A DNA stretch of 64,000 bases from an uncultured Clostridia bacterium (GCA_948471525.1 CAOKSY010000002.1:1-64000), one strand, 5' to 3'. Positions 10,302 through 19,890 are shown, counted from the first letter of the stretch. A program made the numbers and translations. Notes: generated by a model from the letters alone, not told the origin.

Positions 10302-11723
10302 ATGAGTAACAGAAAATTCGATACCAAAGTTCAGGTACTCAAATACGAAGTTTTAAAACAGATCGTCGAGGCATACGACAGGGGCGATATGTCGCAGATT
10401 TATTTGGATATACCAAAATCCATTTCGCCGGGTCCCAAGCCGAGTTTCAGATGCTGTATTTATAAAGAAAGGGCTATCGTGCAGGAGAGGATCAAACTCG
10501 CTCTCGGCGGAGATAAGTCCAATCCCAATATCGTCGAAGTTATCGAGGCGGCGTGCGACTCATGTCCTATCAGCGGTATGTATATTACTCCCGCTTGCCG
10601 CGGATGTATAGTACATAAATGTCAGGAGGCTTGTCCCAAGGACGCGATATCCATAGTGGATAACAAGCCCGTCATAGATATGGATAAATGTATAAAGTGC
10701 GGCCGTTGCGCCAAAGCGTGTCCTTACGACGCGATAATAGAGCAATCCCGTCCGTGCATAAAGAGTTGTAAAGTCAAAGCATTGTCTATGGACGAATACG
10801 ACAGAGCGAAGATCGACAACGATAAGTGTATCGCCTGCGGCGCATGCGTATACAACTGTCCTTTCGGCGCTATAGTAGACAAATCTTTTATTATAGAAAC
10901 TTTGGATATTCTCAAGGAGAGCAAAGAAAAGGGCTACAGAGTATTTGCGATAATAGCTCCCGCTATTGCCAGCCAGTTTAAGCCCGCTACTTTCGGACAG
11001 CTTGTCACCGGTATCAAGCAGCTCGGTTTTGACAGAGTATACGAGGCTGCGCTCGGCGCGGACATAACGCTGTATAAGGAAGCCAAAGAATTCGAGGAAA
11101 AGGGATTGATGACTACGTCGTGCTGTCCGTCTTTCGTAATGTTTGTAGAAAAGAATTTTCCCGAACTGGCTCAGTATATTTCTTCCTCTCCGTCGCCTAT
11201 GGTGGAGACGGCTATGCTGCTCAAGAGAAAGTATCCCGATATCAAGACGGTATTTATAGGACCTTGCACGAGTAAAAAACTCGAATACAGAATGGAGAAG
11301 ACTCAGGGCGCAATCGACAGCGTGATCTCGTTTGAGGAATTGCAGGCGCTATTCGACGCCAGAAAGGTCGATCTGCTTGTGCAGGAGGAGATGAATATCG
11401 ACGACGCGTCCGTAATGGGCAGAGTATTCGCAAAGTGCGGAGGCATTTCGCAGGATATCTCCAAGCTGACCGAGGGAAAAGTAGAGCCTGTCGCTATGAG
11501 CGGAATAGAGGAGTGCAGAGCCAATTTGCTCAAACTCAAATTCAATAAGACTACCGCAAATTTCTTCGAGGGGATGGCTTGCGACGGCGGATGTCTCAAC
11601 GGCGCGCTTTCGCTCCATCACGACGTCAAGAACGCAATGGAGATAGATAAGTATTCCAACAACGCTTCGCATAAAGACATATCGGGATCGGTAGATATGT
11701 ATCACGACAGTTTTAAGAAGTAG
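10302..11723 (+). CDS. Monomeric [FeFe]-hydrogenase, group B type
   Basis: 473 residues from the ATG at 10302, which follows AGAGAGGTAATT; a longer in-frame reading from 10263 would overlap the preceding gene and is rejected. The N-terminal half carries several Cys clusters, including two ferredoxin-like CX2CX2CX3CP motifs (CIKCGRCAKACP and CIACGACVYNCP). The H-cluster domain has all three signatures: TSCCPS (C274, C275), GPCTSKK (C322) and MACDGGC (C427, C431). These variants match the group B / TIGR04105-like class rather than classical group A. Predicted role: cytoplasmic H2 evolution or sensing with ferredoxin. No hydE, hydF or hydG maturase is in the window. A terminator follows. Confidence 0.92.
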   Translation: MSNRKFDTKVQVLKYEVLKQIVEAYDRGDMSQIYLDIPKSISPGPKPSFRCCIYKERAIVQERIKLALGGDKSNPNIVEVIEAACDSCPISGMYITPACRGCIVHKCQEACPKDAISIVDNKPVIDMDKCIKCGRCAKACPYDAIIEQSRPCIKSCKVKALSMDEYDRAKIDNDKCIACGACVYNCPFGAIVDKSFIIETLDILKESKEKGYRVFAIIAPAIASQFKPATFGQLVTGIKQLGFDRVYEAALGADITLYKEAKEFEEKGLMTTSCCPSFVMFVEKNFPELAQYISSSPSPMVETAMLLKRKYPDIKTVFIGPCTSKKLEYRMEKTQGAIDSVISFEELQALFDARKVDLLVQEEMNIDDASVMGRVFAKCGGISQDISKLTEGKVEPVAMSGIEECRANLLKLKFNKTTANFFEGMACDGGCLNGALSLHHDVKNAMEIDKYSNNASHKDISGSVDMYHDSFKK

Positions 11724-11763
11724 TCGGGAATAGCAAGTCTGCTCGCGATTATATCGGTATAAC

Positions 11764-11801
11764 AAAAGTCCCCCGCATCCAAAAGATACGTCGGGACTTT
11801 T
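11764..11801 (+). terminator. Intrinsic terminator after the hydrogenase gene
   Basis: AAAAGTCCC (11764-11772) pairs with GGGACTTTT (11793-11801). The symmetric A and T runs would let it work in either direction. Confidence 0.75.
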
Positions 11802-11934
11802 CGTTATTTTTGCGATAAAGAATGGCGGTTGTCAAAAGAATAACTTCTACTTCTTCTTCGTTTTTGATATCGATCGGAACGCGCTTGTAAAATATGTAAA
11901 TGTATTTTGAAGTTATAAATATTTTACATTACAC

Positions 11935-11963
11935 TTGACAATTTACGATAAATATTTTATTAT
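11935..11963 (+). promoter_or_regulatory. Promoter of the ilv operon
   Basis: TTGACA (11935-11940), 17-base spacer, TATTAT (11958-11963). Predicted transcription start is near 11970, leaving only about 23 bases before ilvB, so there is no room for a T-box or peptide attenuator. Confidence 0.8.
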
Positions 11964-11992
11964 ATATTAATGTATAGTATATGGAGTATCTT

Positions 11993-13651
11993 ATGAAGTT
12001 AAACGGATCGCAAATTTTGATTGAATCATTGTTGGAACAAGGCGTCGACACTATTTTCGGCTACCCGGGCGGAGCCGTATTGAATATCTACGACGCTATT
12101 TATTCATATCAGGACAAGCTCAAGCACGTGCTTACCGCTCACGAACAGGGCGCGGCGCACGCGGCTGACGGATATGCGAGAGCGACTGGCAAAGTAGGCG
12201 TCGTTTTGGCGACGTCGGGTCCCGGAGCGACCAATCTCATTACCGGTATCGCTACGGCGTTTATGGACAGCGTGCCGATGGTGGCGATTACGGGTAACGT
12301 GGGCACCGATCTTATCGGTCTCGATTCTTTTCAGGAAGTATATATTGCCGGCATAACAATGCCGATAACAAAGCACAACTTTGTCGTCCGCAAAGTAGAA
12401 GAGCTTCACGACGTCATACGCGAGGCGTTCAGGATCGCTAAGAGCGGCAGACCCGGGCCGGTACTTGTGGATATTCCCAAGGACGTAACTTCCGCGCTGT
12501 GCGAATTTGAGAACAAAGGAGCGTCCGTTGCCGACGAATACGTAAAGGCGGACGCAAGCGCTATAGAAAAGGCGGCGGATTTGATAAACGCGTCTAAGAG
12601 ACCTTGCATTCTCTTCGGAGGCGGCGTACTTATATCTCAAGGCGAAAAAGAGTTGCTAGAACTTATGAATAAAGCGCAGATACCGGCTACTCATACTCTT
12701 ATGGCGGCAGGCGTGCTAGGTTGGGGCGAGAAACTCAATCTCGGACTTATAGGTATGCACGGCAGTATGTCCGCGGGAAGAAGCGTAGCCAACAGCGATC
12801 TCGTAATAGCCGTAGGCACCCGTTTTTCGGACAGAGTCGCTACGGACAAGCATAAGTTTATAAGAGAAGCAAAAGTCGTGCATATAGACGTCGACGCGGC
12901 AGAGATAAATAAAAATATTTCCAGCGATCTCAGCGTAGTCGGAGACGTAAAAGAAGTGCTTACGCAACTTTTGCCTATGGTCAAAAAGGCAAATCACGAC
13001 GAATGGCTTGCGCAGATAGAAGAATGGAAAAAGTTTGATTACAAGCCCAAGGATATAGATGGTGTGCTCAGACCGCACCAGATAATACAGGCGATCTCAG
13101 ACGAGATAGGCGAGGACGGCATTATGGTCACCGACGTAGGTCAGCACCAGATGTGGGCGGCTCAGTACAGCAAGAGGACAAAGAGCAGATCTTTCCTCAC
13201 GTCCGGCGGACTCGGAACAATGGGATACGGATACGGAGCGTCTATCGGAGCGCAGGTAGCGTATCCAAAGAGAAGAGTTGCGCACGTAACTGGCGACGGT
13301 TCTTTCCATATGAATTTGAACGAACTCTGCACAAGCGTAAGTTTCGGACTTCCGATAGTCAGCGTAGTTATCAACAACAGCGTTCTCGGAATGGTAAGAC
13401 AGTGGCAAACGCAGTTCTACGGCAAAAGATATTCGCAGACGACCTTGGAAAGAGCGACCGATTATGTCAAACTCGCAGAGGCTTTCGGCGGCGTAGGATA
13501 CAGAGCGACAACGTTGGACGAGTTCAAAAAAGCGCTCAAAGACGCTTATGCTACAGGCAAACCGTGTATAATCGAAGCGGTGATAGACAGAGACGAAAAA
13601 GTTTTGCCTATGATACCTGCGGGACAGAGCATCGACAATATAATAATGTGA
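11993..13651 (+). CDS. ilvB: Acetolactate synthase large (catalytic) subunit
   Basis: 552 residues from the ATG at 11993, chosen because GGAG lies 6 bases upstream; an ATG at 11981 overlaps that site. It condenses two pyruvates, or pyruvate and 2-oxobutyrate, in valine/leucine/isoleucine synthesis. Visible motifs: the catalytic glutamate E51 in AHEQGAAHAADGY, the FAD/central domain, and the thiamine diphosphate motif GDGSFHMN (GDG at 434-436) followed by LGMVRQWQ. It is first in an operon with ilvC, ilvD, ilvA and ridA. No ilvN/ilvH-type small regulatory subunit follows it, which is unusual for the biosynthetic enzyme. Confidence 0.96.
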   Translation: MKLNGSQILIESLLEQGVDTIFGYPGGAVLNIYDAIYSYQDKLKHVLTAHEQGAAHAADGYARATGKVGVVLATSGPGATNLITGIATAFMDSVPMVAITGNVGTDLIGLDSFQEVYIAGITMPITKHNFVVRKVEELHDVIREAFRIAKSGRPGPVLVDIPKDVTSALCEFENKGASVADEYVKADASAIEKAADLINASKRPCILFGGGVLISQGEKELLELMNKAQIPATHTLMAAGVLGWGEKLNLGLIGMHGSMSAGRSVANSDLVIAVGTRFSDRVATDKHKFIREAKVVHIDVDAAEINKNISSDLSVVGDVKEVLTQLLPMVKKANHDEWLAQIEEWKKFDYKPKDIDGVLRPHQIIQAISDEIGEDGIMVTDVGQHQMWAAQYSKRTKSRSFLTSGGLGTMGYGYGASIGAQVAYPKRRVAHVTGDGSFHMNLNELCTSVSFGLPIVSVVINNSVLGMVRQWQTQFYGKRYSQTTLERATDYVKLAEAFGGVGYRATTLDEFKKALKDAYATGKPCIIEAVIDRDEKVLPMIPAGQSIDNIIM

Positions 13652-13711
13652 TCAATGTTTAGAAATACTAAGCACTAGAATATAAATTTTCAATTTTTGG
13701 AGGATAGAAAA

Positions 13712-14707
13712 ATGATAAAGAAGTATTACGATACGGATTGTGATTTGAAGCTTCTTGACGGCAAAACAGTAGCGGTAATCGGTTTCGGTTCGCAAGGACA
13801 TGCTCACGCAATGAATCTTGCAGACAGCGGAGTGAACGTAGTGGTAGGTCTGAGAAAGGGATCCAGACACGAGAAAAAGGCGTTGGACGCGGGACTCAAA
13901 GTTATGTCCGTCGCTGACGCGGCAAAGGCGGGCGATCTCGTAATGATGCTCGTTCCGGACGAGACTTGCGCGGATATTTACGCGGCTGAAGTTGAGCCTC
14001 ATATGACTGCGGGCAAGGTATTGATGTTTGCCCACGGTTTGAATATACATTTCAAACTTATCAAGCCTTCCAAGGACATCGACGTTATTATGGTCGCGCC
14101 CAAGGGACCGGGTCATACTGTAAGAAGTCAGTACGAAGAGGGCAAAGGCGTTCCGTCTCTTATCGCTGTTTATCAGGATGCTTCCGGCAAGGCTAAGGAC
14201 TATGCTTTGGCTTACGCTTGTGGTATCGGCGCAGGCAGAGCGGGCATACTCGAGACGACTTTCAGAGAGGAGACCGAGACGGATCTGTTCGGCGAGCAGG
14301 CGGTGCTTTGCGGCGGCGTAACGGAACTTATGAAGGCAGGCTTCGAGACTTTGGTCGACGCAGGTTACGCTCCCGAAATGGCTTATTTCGAGTGTATCCA
14401 CGAGATGAAGCTCATTGTAGATCTTATCAACAAGGGTGGCTTTGAAATGATGAGATATTCTATCTCCAACACTGCCGAATACGGCGATTACCGTACGGGT
14501 AGAAGACTTATCACCGACGAGACGAGAAAGGAAATGAAGAAAGTCTTGAGAGAGATCCAGGACGGTACTTTCTGCTCGGAATGGATGACGGAGAACAAGA
14601 GCGGCAAATGCGCTCATTTCTACGCTACGCGTCAGCTCGAACTCGAGCATCCGCTTGAGAAAGTAGGCAAGGAATTGCGTACTATGATGAGCTGGCTCAA
14701 AAAATAA
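13712..14707 (+). CDS. ilvC: Ketol-acid reductoisomerase
   Basis: 331 residues, class I (short form). The ATG at 13712 is preceded by GGAGG at 13699-13703; an upstream TTG at 13697 overlaps that site and is rejected. It carries the Rossmann motif GFGSQG (residues 24-29), the cofactor-selecting loop [11 protein letters not shown] and the catalytic C-terminal helical domain with the FETLVDAGY and EMKLIVDL segments and metal-binding acidic residues. It isomerises and reduces acetolactate or acetohydroxybutyrate. It follows ilvB by 60 bases. Confidence 0.97.
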   Translation: MIKKYYDTDCDLKLLDGKTVAVIGFGSQGHAHAMNLADSGVNVVVGLRKGSRHEKKALDAGLKVMSVADAAKAGDLVMMLVPDETCADIYAAEVEPHMTAGKVLMFAHGLNIHFKLIKPSKDIDVIMVAPKGPGHTVRSQYEEGKGVPSLIAVYQDASGKAKDYALAYACGIGAGRAGILETTFREETETDLFGEQAVLCGGVTELMKAGFETLVDAGYAPEMAYFECIHEMKLIVDLINKGGFEMMRYSISNTAEYGDYRTGRRLITDETRKEMKKVLREIQDGTFCSEWMTENKSGKCAHFYATRQLELEHPLEKVGKELRTMMSWLKK

Positions 14708-14721
14708 TTATTGACTGACGG

Positions 14722-14875
14722 TTAAGTCGTTCCGCATTGCGGGCGGCTTAATTCAAATATAGCAACTTGCGCATTGCGGTATTTTTGCCGCAGTGCGCTG
14801 TCGAGACTGTTTGTATGATATATAAACAGTTTTTAATATAATAATATAAACGCGCCGATATTTTATTATTTCGGC
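14722..14875 (+). promoter_or_regulatory. Cluster of four hairpins in the ilvC-ilvD spacer
   Basis: The 179-base spacer holds four stems. HP1, 14722-14751 (TTAAG...CTTAA enclosing CCGC-ATT-GCGG). HP2, 14769-14798, an 11-bp stem (GCGCATTGCGG with CCGCAGTGCGC). HP3, 14806-14830 (ACTGTTT with AAACAGT), followed by TTTT like an intrinsic terminator. HP4, 14854-14875 (GCCGA with TCGGC), abutting the ilvD ribosome site AGGAGAGG. The 9-mer GCATTGCGG occurs in both HP1 (14734-14742) and HP2 (14771-14779), so the HP2 3' arm could pair with either. This may tune ilvD expression or mRNA stability. Confidence 0.5.
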
Positions 14876-14886
14876 AGGAGAGGATC

Positions 14887-16551
14887 ATGGCTTTGAGAAG
14901 TGAATATTTGACAAAAGGAATAGAGACCGCGCCGCAGAGATCTCTGCTTTATGCTTGCGGATATACCAAAGAGGAGTTGGAGCGTCCGCTCATAGGAGTT
15001 GTGTCGGCTCACAGCGAGATTGTGCCTGGACATATGCATCTCGACAAGATCGCCGAGGCGGTCAAGGCGGGAATAAGACTTGCAGGCGGCACGCCGATAA
15101 TGGTTCCGTCTATCGGAGTATGCGACGGAATCGCTATGGGACATATAGGTATGAAGTATTCGCTTGCGTCGAGAGAACTTATCGCCGACAGCGTGGAGAC
15201 TATGACGATGGCGCATTGTTTCGACGGCTTGGTGCTTGTTCCCAACTGCGATAAGATCGTTCCCGGCATGGTGATGGCTGCGGTGAGAATGAATATCCCC
15301 GCAGTGGTAGTCAGCGGCGGTCCTATGATGGCAGGCACAGTGGCGGGCTGCGAGACTTCGCTGTCCAAGATGTTTGAGGCTGTAGGCGCGAGAAAAGCCA
15401 ATATGATAGACGACAGACAACTTCTCGAGTATGAAGAAAATTGCTGTCCTACCTGCGGATCGTGTTCGGGTATGTATACTGCCAATTCAATGAACTGTCT
15501 CTGCGAGGCAATAGGTATCGCATTGCCGGGCAACGGAACTATCCCCGCTGTAATGAGCGGCAGAATAGCGCTTGCCAAGCATGCAGGTATGGCGATAATG
15601 CAGTTGGTAAAGAAGGGCATAAAGGCGAGAGACATCATCAATGAGAAATCTATCCGCAACGCTTTGGCTTGCGATATGGCGCTGGGCTGTTCGAGCAACA
15701 GCGTATTGCATTTGCTCGCGATAGCCAACGAAGCAGGATTTCCTCTCGATCTCAAGATAATCAACGAAGTCAGCGCGAAGACTCCAAATCTCTGTCACCT
15801 TGCGCCGGCAGGTCCTACGCACATGCAGGATCTCGACGCCGCGGGCGGAGTACAGGCAGTGTTGAGCGAACTTGCAAAGAAGAACTTGATCGATACTTCT
15901 GCGATAACCGCTACCGGCAAAAACGTGGGCGAAAATATAGCCGACGCATACGTCAAAGATTACGGTACGATAAAGTCTATTGACAAACCTTACAGCGAGA
16001 CGGGCGGTATAGCGATACTTTGGGGAAATATCGCGAAGAACGGATGCGTAGTCAAGAGGAGCGCAGTCGCGCCCGAAATGCTCAAGCATAGCGGACCTGC
16101 GCGCGTGTTCGATTGCGAGGACGACGCTATCAAAGCGATATACGCGTCTGAGATCAAGGCGGGAGACGTAGTCGTTATAAGATACGAAGGACCAAAGGGC
16201 GGTCCGGGTATGAGAGAAATGCTCAATCCGACGTCTGCACTTGCGGGTATGAAGCTGGATAAGTGCGTGGCTCTTATTACAGACGGAAGATTTTCAGGCG
16301 CTTCCAGAGGCGCGTCTATAGGTCACGTTGCGCCCGAGGCGGCTGACGGCGGCGAGATCGCGCTGATAAAAGAGGGCGATATCATCGATATAGATATTCC
16401 GTCCAATTCCGTCAACGTAAGAGTAGACGACGCTACGCTTGCGGCAAGACGTAAAGAACTCAAAGACAGAGAGCCGAATATCAAGAGCGGTTGGCTGTCT
16501 AGATACTCGAGATTGGTTCAGGGCGCGGACAAGGGCGCAGTCTTGAAGTAG
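14887..16551 (+). CDS. ilvD: Dihydroxy-acid dehydratase
   Basis: 554 residues, normal for the family. It dehydrates dihydroxy-isovalerate and dihydroxy-methylvalerate using an Fe-S cluster; the cluster cysteines are visible in LVPNCDK and in [18 protein letters not shown]. The conserved GGPGMREM and TDGRFSG segments near the C-terminus are present. The start follows AGGAGAGG at 14876-14883. It belongs to the ilv operon, but lies behind the hairpin cluster, so its expression may differ from ilvBC. Confidence 0.97.
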   Translation: MALRSEYLTKGIETAPQRSLLYACGYTKEELERPLIGVVSAHSEIVPGHMHLDKIAEAVKAGIRLAGGTPIMVPSIGVCDGIAMGHIGMKYSLASRELIADSVETMTMAHCFDGLVLVPNCDKIVPGMVMAAVRMNIPAVVVSGGPMMAGTVAGCETSLSKMFEAVGARKANMIDDRQLLEYEENCCPTCGSCSGMYTANSMNCLCEAIGIALPGNGTIPAVMSGRIALAKHAGMAIMQLVKKGIKARDIINEKSIRNALACDMALGCSSNSVLHLLAIANEAGFPLDLKIINEVSAKTPNLCHLAPAGPTHMQDLDAAGGVQAVLSELAKKNLIDTSAITATGKNVGENIADAYVKDYGTIKSIDKPYSETGGIAILWGNIAKNGCVVKRSAVAPEMLKHSGPARVFDCEDDAIKAIYASEIKAGDVVVIRYEGPKGGPGMREMLNPTSALAGMKLDKCVALITDGRFSGASRGASIGHVAPEAADGGEIALIKEGDIIDIDIPSNSVNVRVDDATLAARRKELKDREPNIKSGWLSRYSRLVQGADKGAVLK

Positions 16552-16580
16552 GATAATAAATAAAAAGGAAATACGAAATA

Positions 16581-17774
16581 ATGTTGACACTGGACAAGGT
16601 ATATCATGCCTCTTATGTTCTCAAAGAGGCTATAAGAGAGACTGATATAATTTACGCGCCGAAGATAAAGGCAGGTTCGGAAATATATCTCAAGACGGAG
16701 AATTTGCAGGTTACGGGTTCGTTTAAAGTGCGAGGCGCTTACTATAAGATATCCCAACTGTCTGAGGCGGAAAAACAGAAAGGCGTTATCGCTTGCTCGG
16801 CGGGTAATCACGCGCAGGGTGTTGCGCTTGCCGCAAGAAAGAACGGCATCAAGTCATTGATCTGTTTGCCCGACGGCGCGCCGATATCCAAGGTGGAAGC
16901 CACGAGAAGTTTCGGGGCGGATATTTGTCTCGTCAAGGGAGTATACGACGACGCTTACAACGAGGCTATAAGACTTAGAGACGAGAAGGGATATACGTTT
17001 ATACATCCGTTCAACGATCCTGACGTGATCGCGGGACAGGGAACTATAGGTCTTGAAATCCTCAATCAGATCGAGGATATCGACGCGATAGTAGTGCCTA
17101 TAGGCGGCGGCGGTCTTATTGCCGGAGTCGCGTTTGCGGCAAAGTCCTTAAAACCGTCAATAAAGATTTACGGAGTACAGGCAAGCGGCGCTCCCAGTAT
17201 GGAAAAGTCGTTTAAAGAGCATAAGATAATCAAACTTGACAGCGTACATACGATAGCCGACGGAATAGCGGTAAAAGAGCCGGGAGACCTGACTTTTGAA
17301 CTTATTTCCAAGTATGTCGACGATATCGTGACTGTCACCGACGACGAAATATCCGCGGCTATACTTGCGTTGATAGAACAGCATAAGATGGTAGCGGAAG
17401 GCGCAGGCGCAGTATCGGTCGCGGCGGCTATGTTCGGCAAGATACCTACCGACGGCAAAAAAGTATGCTGTCTGGTATCGGGCGGCAATATCGACGTGAC
17501 GATCCTCTCGAGAGTGATCAGAAGAGGTTTGCAGATGAGCGGCAGAAATTATCTTGTTACGTTGGAACTCGTCGATAAGCCGGGACAGCTTACACAAGTG
17601 TCCAATATCATATCCGATCTGGGCGGCAACGTAATTTCCATTCATCACGAGCGTTCCAACGAGGGCAGCGACGTCAACGGATGTTTCTTGCGTATACAGA
17701 TTGAGACAAGGAACTTTGACCATATCAACGAAATAAAACAAAGACTTACGTCTGCGGGATTTAAAATCATATAG
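16581..17774 (+). CDS. ilvA: Threonine ammonia-lyase with C-terminal ACT domain
   Basis: 397 residues, the medium-length form. Fold-type II PLP enzyme: K49 in SFKVRGAY binds the cofactor; SAGNHAQGVA contacts the phosphate/substrate; a GGGGL motif follows. From about residue 320 an ACT domain (VTLELVDKPGQLTQV...) is present, which in the family mediates amino-acid effector binding. It makes 2-oxobutyrate, the precursor that IlvB uses for isoleucine. It starts 29 bases after ilvD and is followed by ridA, which handles the reactive imine this enzyme releases. The biosynthetic role is inferred from the operon. Confidence 0.94.
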   Translation: MLTLDKVYHASYVLKEAIRETDIIYAPKIKAGSEIYLKTENLQVTGSFKVRGAYYKISQLSEAEKQKGVIACSAGNHAQGVALAARKNGIKSLICLPDGAPISKVEATRSFGADICLVKGVYDDAYNEAIRLRDEKGYTFIHPFNDPDVIAGQGTIGLEILNQIEDIDAIVVPIGGGGLIAGVAFAAKSLKPSIKIYGVQASGAPSMEKSFKEHKIIKLDSVHTIADGIAVKEPGDLTFELISKYVDDIVTVTDDEISAAILALIEQHKMVAEGAGAVSVAAAMFGKIPTDGKKVCCLVSGGNIDVTILSRVIRRGLQMSGRNYLVTLELVDKPGQLTQVSNIISDLGGNVISIHHERSNEGSDVNGCFLRIQIETRNFDHINEIKQRLTSAGFKII

Positions 17775-17784
17775 GAGATAAAAT

Positions 17785-18156
17785 ATGAAAGTAGTCAGCA
17801 CAACAAAAGCGCCGTCCGCTATAGGACCTTATTCACAGGCAATGATAAGCGGCGGTATGGTATACACGTCGGGACAGATTGCGATCGATCCCGAAAGCGG
17901 CAAGATCGACGCGGTAACTATCGAAGAGCAGACTCATCAAGTCTGCAGAAACGTCAAGGCTGTGCTCGAGGCGAGCGGATCGTCGTTAAGTAAAGTGGTA
18001 AAGACTGTGTGCTTTTTGGCGGATATGGATGATTTCATAGTGTTCAATGCCATTTATGCGCAATATTTTACTTCAAAGCCTGCGCGTTCTTGCGTAGCTG
18101 TAAAGACGTTGCCTAAAAATGTATTGGTAGAAATAGACACGATTGCAGAGGTGTAA
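17785..18156 (+). CDS. ridA: RidA family reactive imine/enamine deaminase
   Basis: 123 residues, the usual size for this trimeric family. Motifs: APSAIGPYSQA at the N-terminus, YTSGQIAIDP, and the substrate arginine in KPARSCVAVKTLP followed by VEIDTIA. RidA hydrolyses 2-aminoacrylate and 2-aminocrotonate released by PLP dehydratases. Its place 10 bases after ilvA makes functional coupling very likely. The start follows AGGAGAT. Confidence 0.95.
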   Translation: MKVVSTTKAPSAIGPYSQAMISGGMVYTSGQIAIDPESGKIDAVTIEEQTHQVCRNVKAVLEASGSSLSKVVKTVCFLADMDDFIVFNAIYAQYFTSKPARSCVAVKTLPKNVLVEIDTIAEV

Positions 18157-18196
18157 AAAGAAAATCCAATCATAGCTAAATAATATGATCATTAAG

Positions 18197-18228
18197 CGCG
18201 GAGTATGTTGAATTACTACGCGTTTTTT
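18197..18228 (+). terminator. Intrinsic terminator of the ilv operon
   Basis: CGCG-G-AGTA pairs with TACT-A-CGCG (18197-18222) followed by six T. Confidence 0.8.
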
Positions 18229-18304
18229 ATATATTTATAGAGGTCGTATTTTAAAAGTAATTTGCAGGAATGAAAATACTTAAATGGCATAAAAATATTC
18301 TGTA

Positions 18305-18373
18305 TTGATTTTTCTGCTTATTTAATGTAAACTAGTAAATAATGTATTGATGGGTGAATTAGCCGTAGTTTAC
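18305..18373 (+). promoter_or_regulatory. Promoter with overlapping inverted repeat before the GH18 gene
   Basis: TTGATT (18305-18310), 17-base spacer, TAAACT (18328-18333). The -10 lies within GTAAACTA (18327-18334), whose perfect inverted partner TAGTTTAC is at 18366-18373, downstream of the predicted start. This could be a repressor operator pair or a 5' leader stem. Confidence 0.4.
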
Positions 18374-18410
18374 GTAAAATCTAAATCAACAATTTCAAAA
18401 GGGGAAAATT

Positions 18411-19826
18411 ATGAGAAAAAAAAGTTTTGCTTTGGCGATAATCTGTCTGCTCTGCATATTTACCGCAGGAGTTTTTTTCAGCGGATGCAGTATTAAAGTA
18501 GACGTGCCGGACAGAGTGAGCGAAAATTTTGTCGATCTGGCAGAAGGCGCCAAAATGGAGAGAAAAAGAGCAGTCGAGGGCGATAGTTTTACGCTCCAAT
18601 TTGACGGAAAGAAAAAATTTAATACCGTATCGTTGACGGAGATAGGAAGCGCGGTAACCTCTTTTGAGTTGTATATAAACGGCAAGATGGTCTACGCGAG
18701 CGATAGAATAGGAAAATTCAGATATTGCGCATTGTCCGACACCTATGAGGCGGATGAATTGACAGTTAAGGCTGTCAAATGCGAAGACGGAGCAACTTGG
18801 GCGATCGAAAAACCCAAAGTGTATTTCGTTGAAAAGACGGCTAATGACGATTTTGCGGTGATGTCTTATATTTATACGGCAAAGGCTTTGCAGTTGGAAG
18901 AAGAGGATAAAAAGATAATAGGTTGCACTACTCAGTTCAATATATTCTCCAGTCTGTATTTGCTTGCCGACGGAACTGTGTATTTCAAGCCGCACACGCT
19001 TGCCGACGGAAGAACTGTGGAAGGAGAGGACGCTTTCCGACAAGCTATAGCCAACTTGAGGGAATTCAATCCCAAGGCAGAGATCGTAGCGACGATATTG
19101 GGATCTGAGGATATAGTAGGCGACGGTCTCGACCAAGAGAAGCGGCACAATACCGCTATGACAAAGAACAAGGATAATTTTATCAAAAACATACTCAAAG
19201 TCATAGACGATCATGATTTGGACGGCATAGCGTTCGATTACGAGTATCCTCATAATTTGATAACGAATAACAATTACGGTAATTTCCTCAAAAAGTTAAA
19301 ACTCGCAATGCCCGAGGGTAAAGAGCTTAATTGCGCCTTCAGTCTGTGGAATCTCACCGTATTCGGCACTTTTCCTCGATCCAAACTTAAATACGTCGAT
19401 CATATCGAACTTATGGCTTACGACGGCTTTGACGAGTATGGAGACCATTCGTCTTTCTATACTATGTGCGCGGAAGTTTTGGCTAAATTGGAAGATAAGG
19501 GGATAGATATGTCCAAAGTCAATCTCGGATTGCCTTTCTATTCGCGACCTATCGACAGCGCGGCTTATTGGGGAAATTATAATGATTACTGTCATCTTCT
19601 CGGCGAGTACGGCAACAGTCTAATGCAGACTATCAACGTCGACGGGCAGGAATACGAACAACTTTGTTATTACAATTCCCGTCAACTTATCTATGACAAG
19701 ACTTCTTATGCTTTGGACGCGGGAATAGGCGGAGTTATGATCTGGCATTACGGCTGCGATACAAAAGACGAATCGCTCTCTTTATACGGCGCTATATCGC
19801 AGGCTATTGCAGATCGTTCGCGCTGA
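18411..19826 (+). CDS. Lipoprotein with glycoside hydrolase family 18 domain
   Basis: 471 residues. A lipoprotein signal ends in FSGC, with C26 as the lipidated cysteine, so the protein should be anchored outside the membrane. Residues about 30-150 form an extra N-terminal domain. The GH18 barrel follows, with the strand-4 motif D271-G-I-A-F-D276-Y-E278: the acid E278 and its partner D276 are present, but the middle Asp of DxxDxDxE is Ala (A274). A LMAYD motif and a WHYG motif near the end also fit GH18. Substrate may be chitin-like or peptidoglycan-derived N-acetylglucosamine. Monocistronic between two terminators. Confidence 0.88.
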   Translation: MRKKSFALAIICLLCIFTAGVFFSGCSIKVDVPDRVSENFVDLAEGAKMERKRAVEGDSFTLQFDGKKKFNTVSLTEIGSAVTSFELYINGKMVYASDRIGKFRYCALSDTYEADELTVKAVKCEDGATWAIEKPKVYFVEKTANDDFAVMSYIYTAKALQLEEEDKKIIGCTTQFNIFSSLYLLADGTVYFKPHTLADGRTVEGEDAFRQAIANLREFNPKAEIVATILGSEDIVGDGLDQEKRHNTAMTKNKDNFIKNILKVIDDHDLDGIAFDYEYPHNLITNNNYGNFLKKLKLAMPEGKELNCAFSLWNLTVFGTFPRSKLKYVDHIELMAYDGFDEYGDHSSFYTMCAEVLAKLEDKGIDMSKVNLGLPFYSRPIDSAAYWGNYNDYCHLLGEYGNSLMQTINVDGQEYEQLCYYNSRQLIYDKTSYALDAGIGGVMIWHYGCDTKDESLSLYGAISQAIADRSR

Positions 19827-19857
19827 TATCGAAGTTAGCCGCGCATTTATAGAATAA

Positions 19858-19890
19858 GAAATAGGAACGGAATTTGACCGTTCCTATTTC
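19858..19890. terminator. Bidirectional terminator between convergent genes
   Basis: GAAATAGGAACGG (19858-19870) pairs perfectly with CCGTTCCTATTTC (19878-19890). It separates the GH18 gene from the minus-strand MMPL gene. Confidence 0.8.

Noticed and set aside
13153..13662. Plus-strand open frame inside ilvB
   Set aside because: Out-of-frame reading of the conserved 3' part of ilvB; product is Arg/Ser/Gln-rich and unlike any protein.
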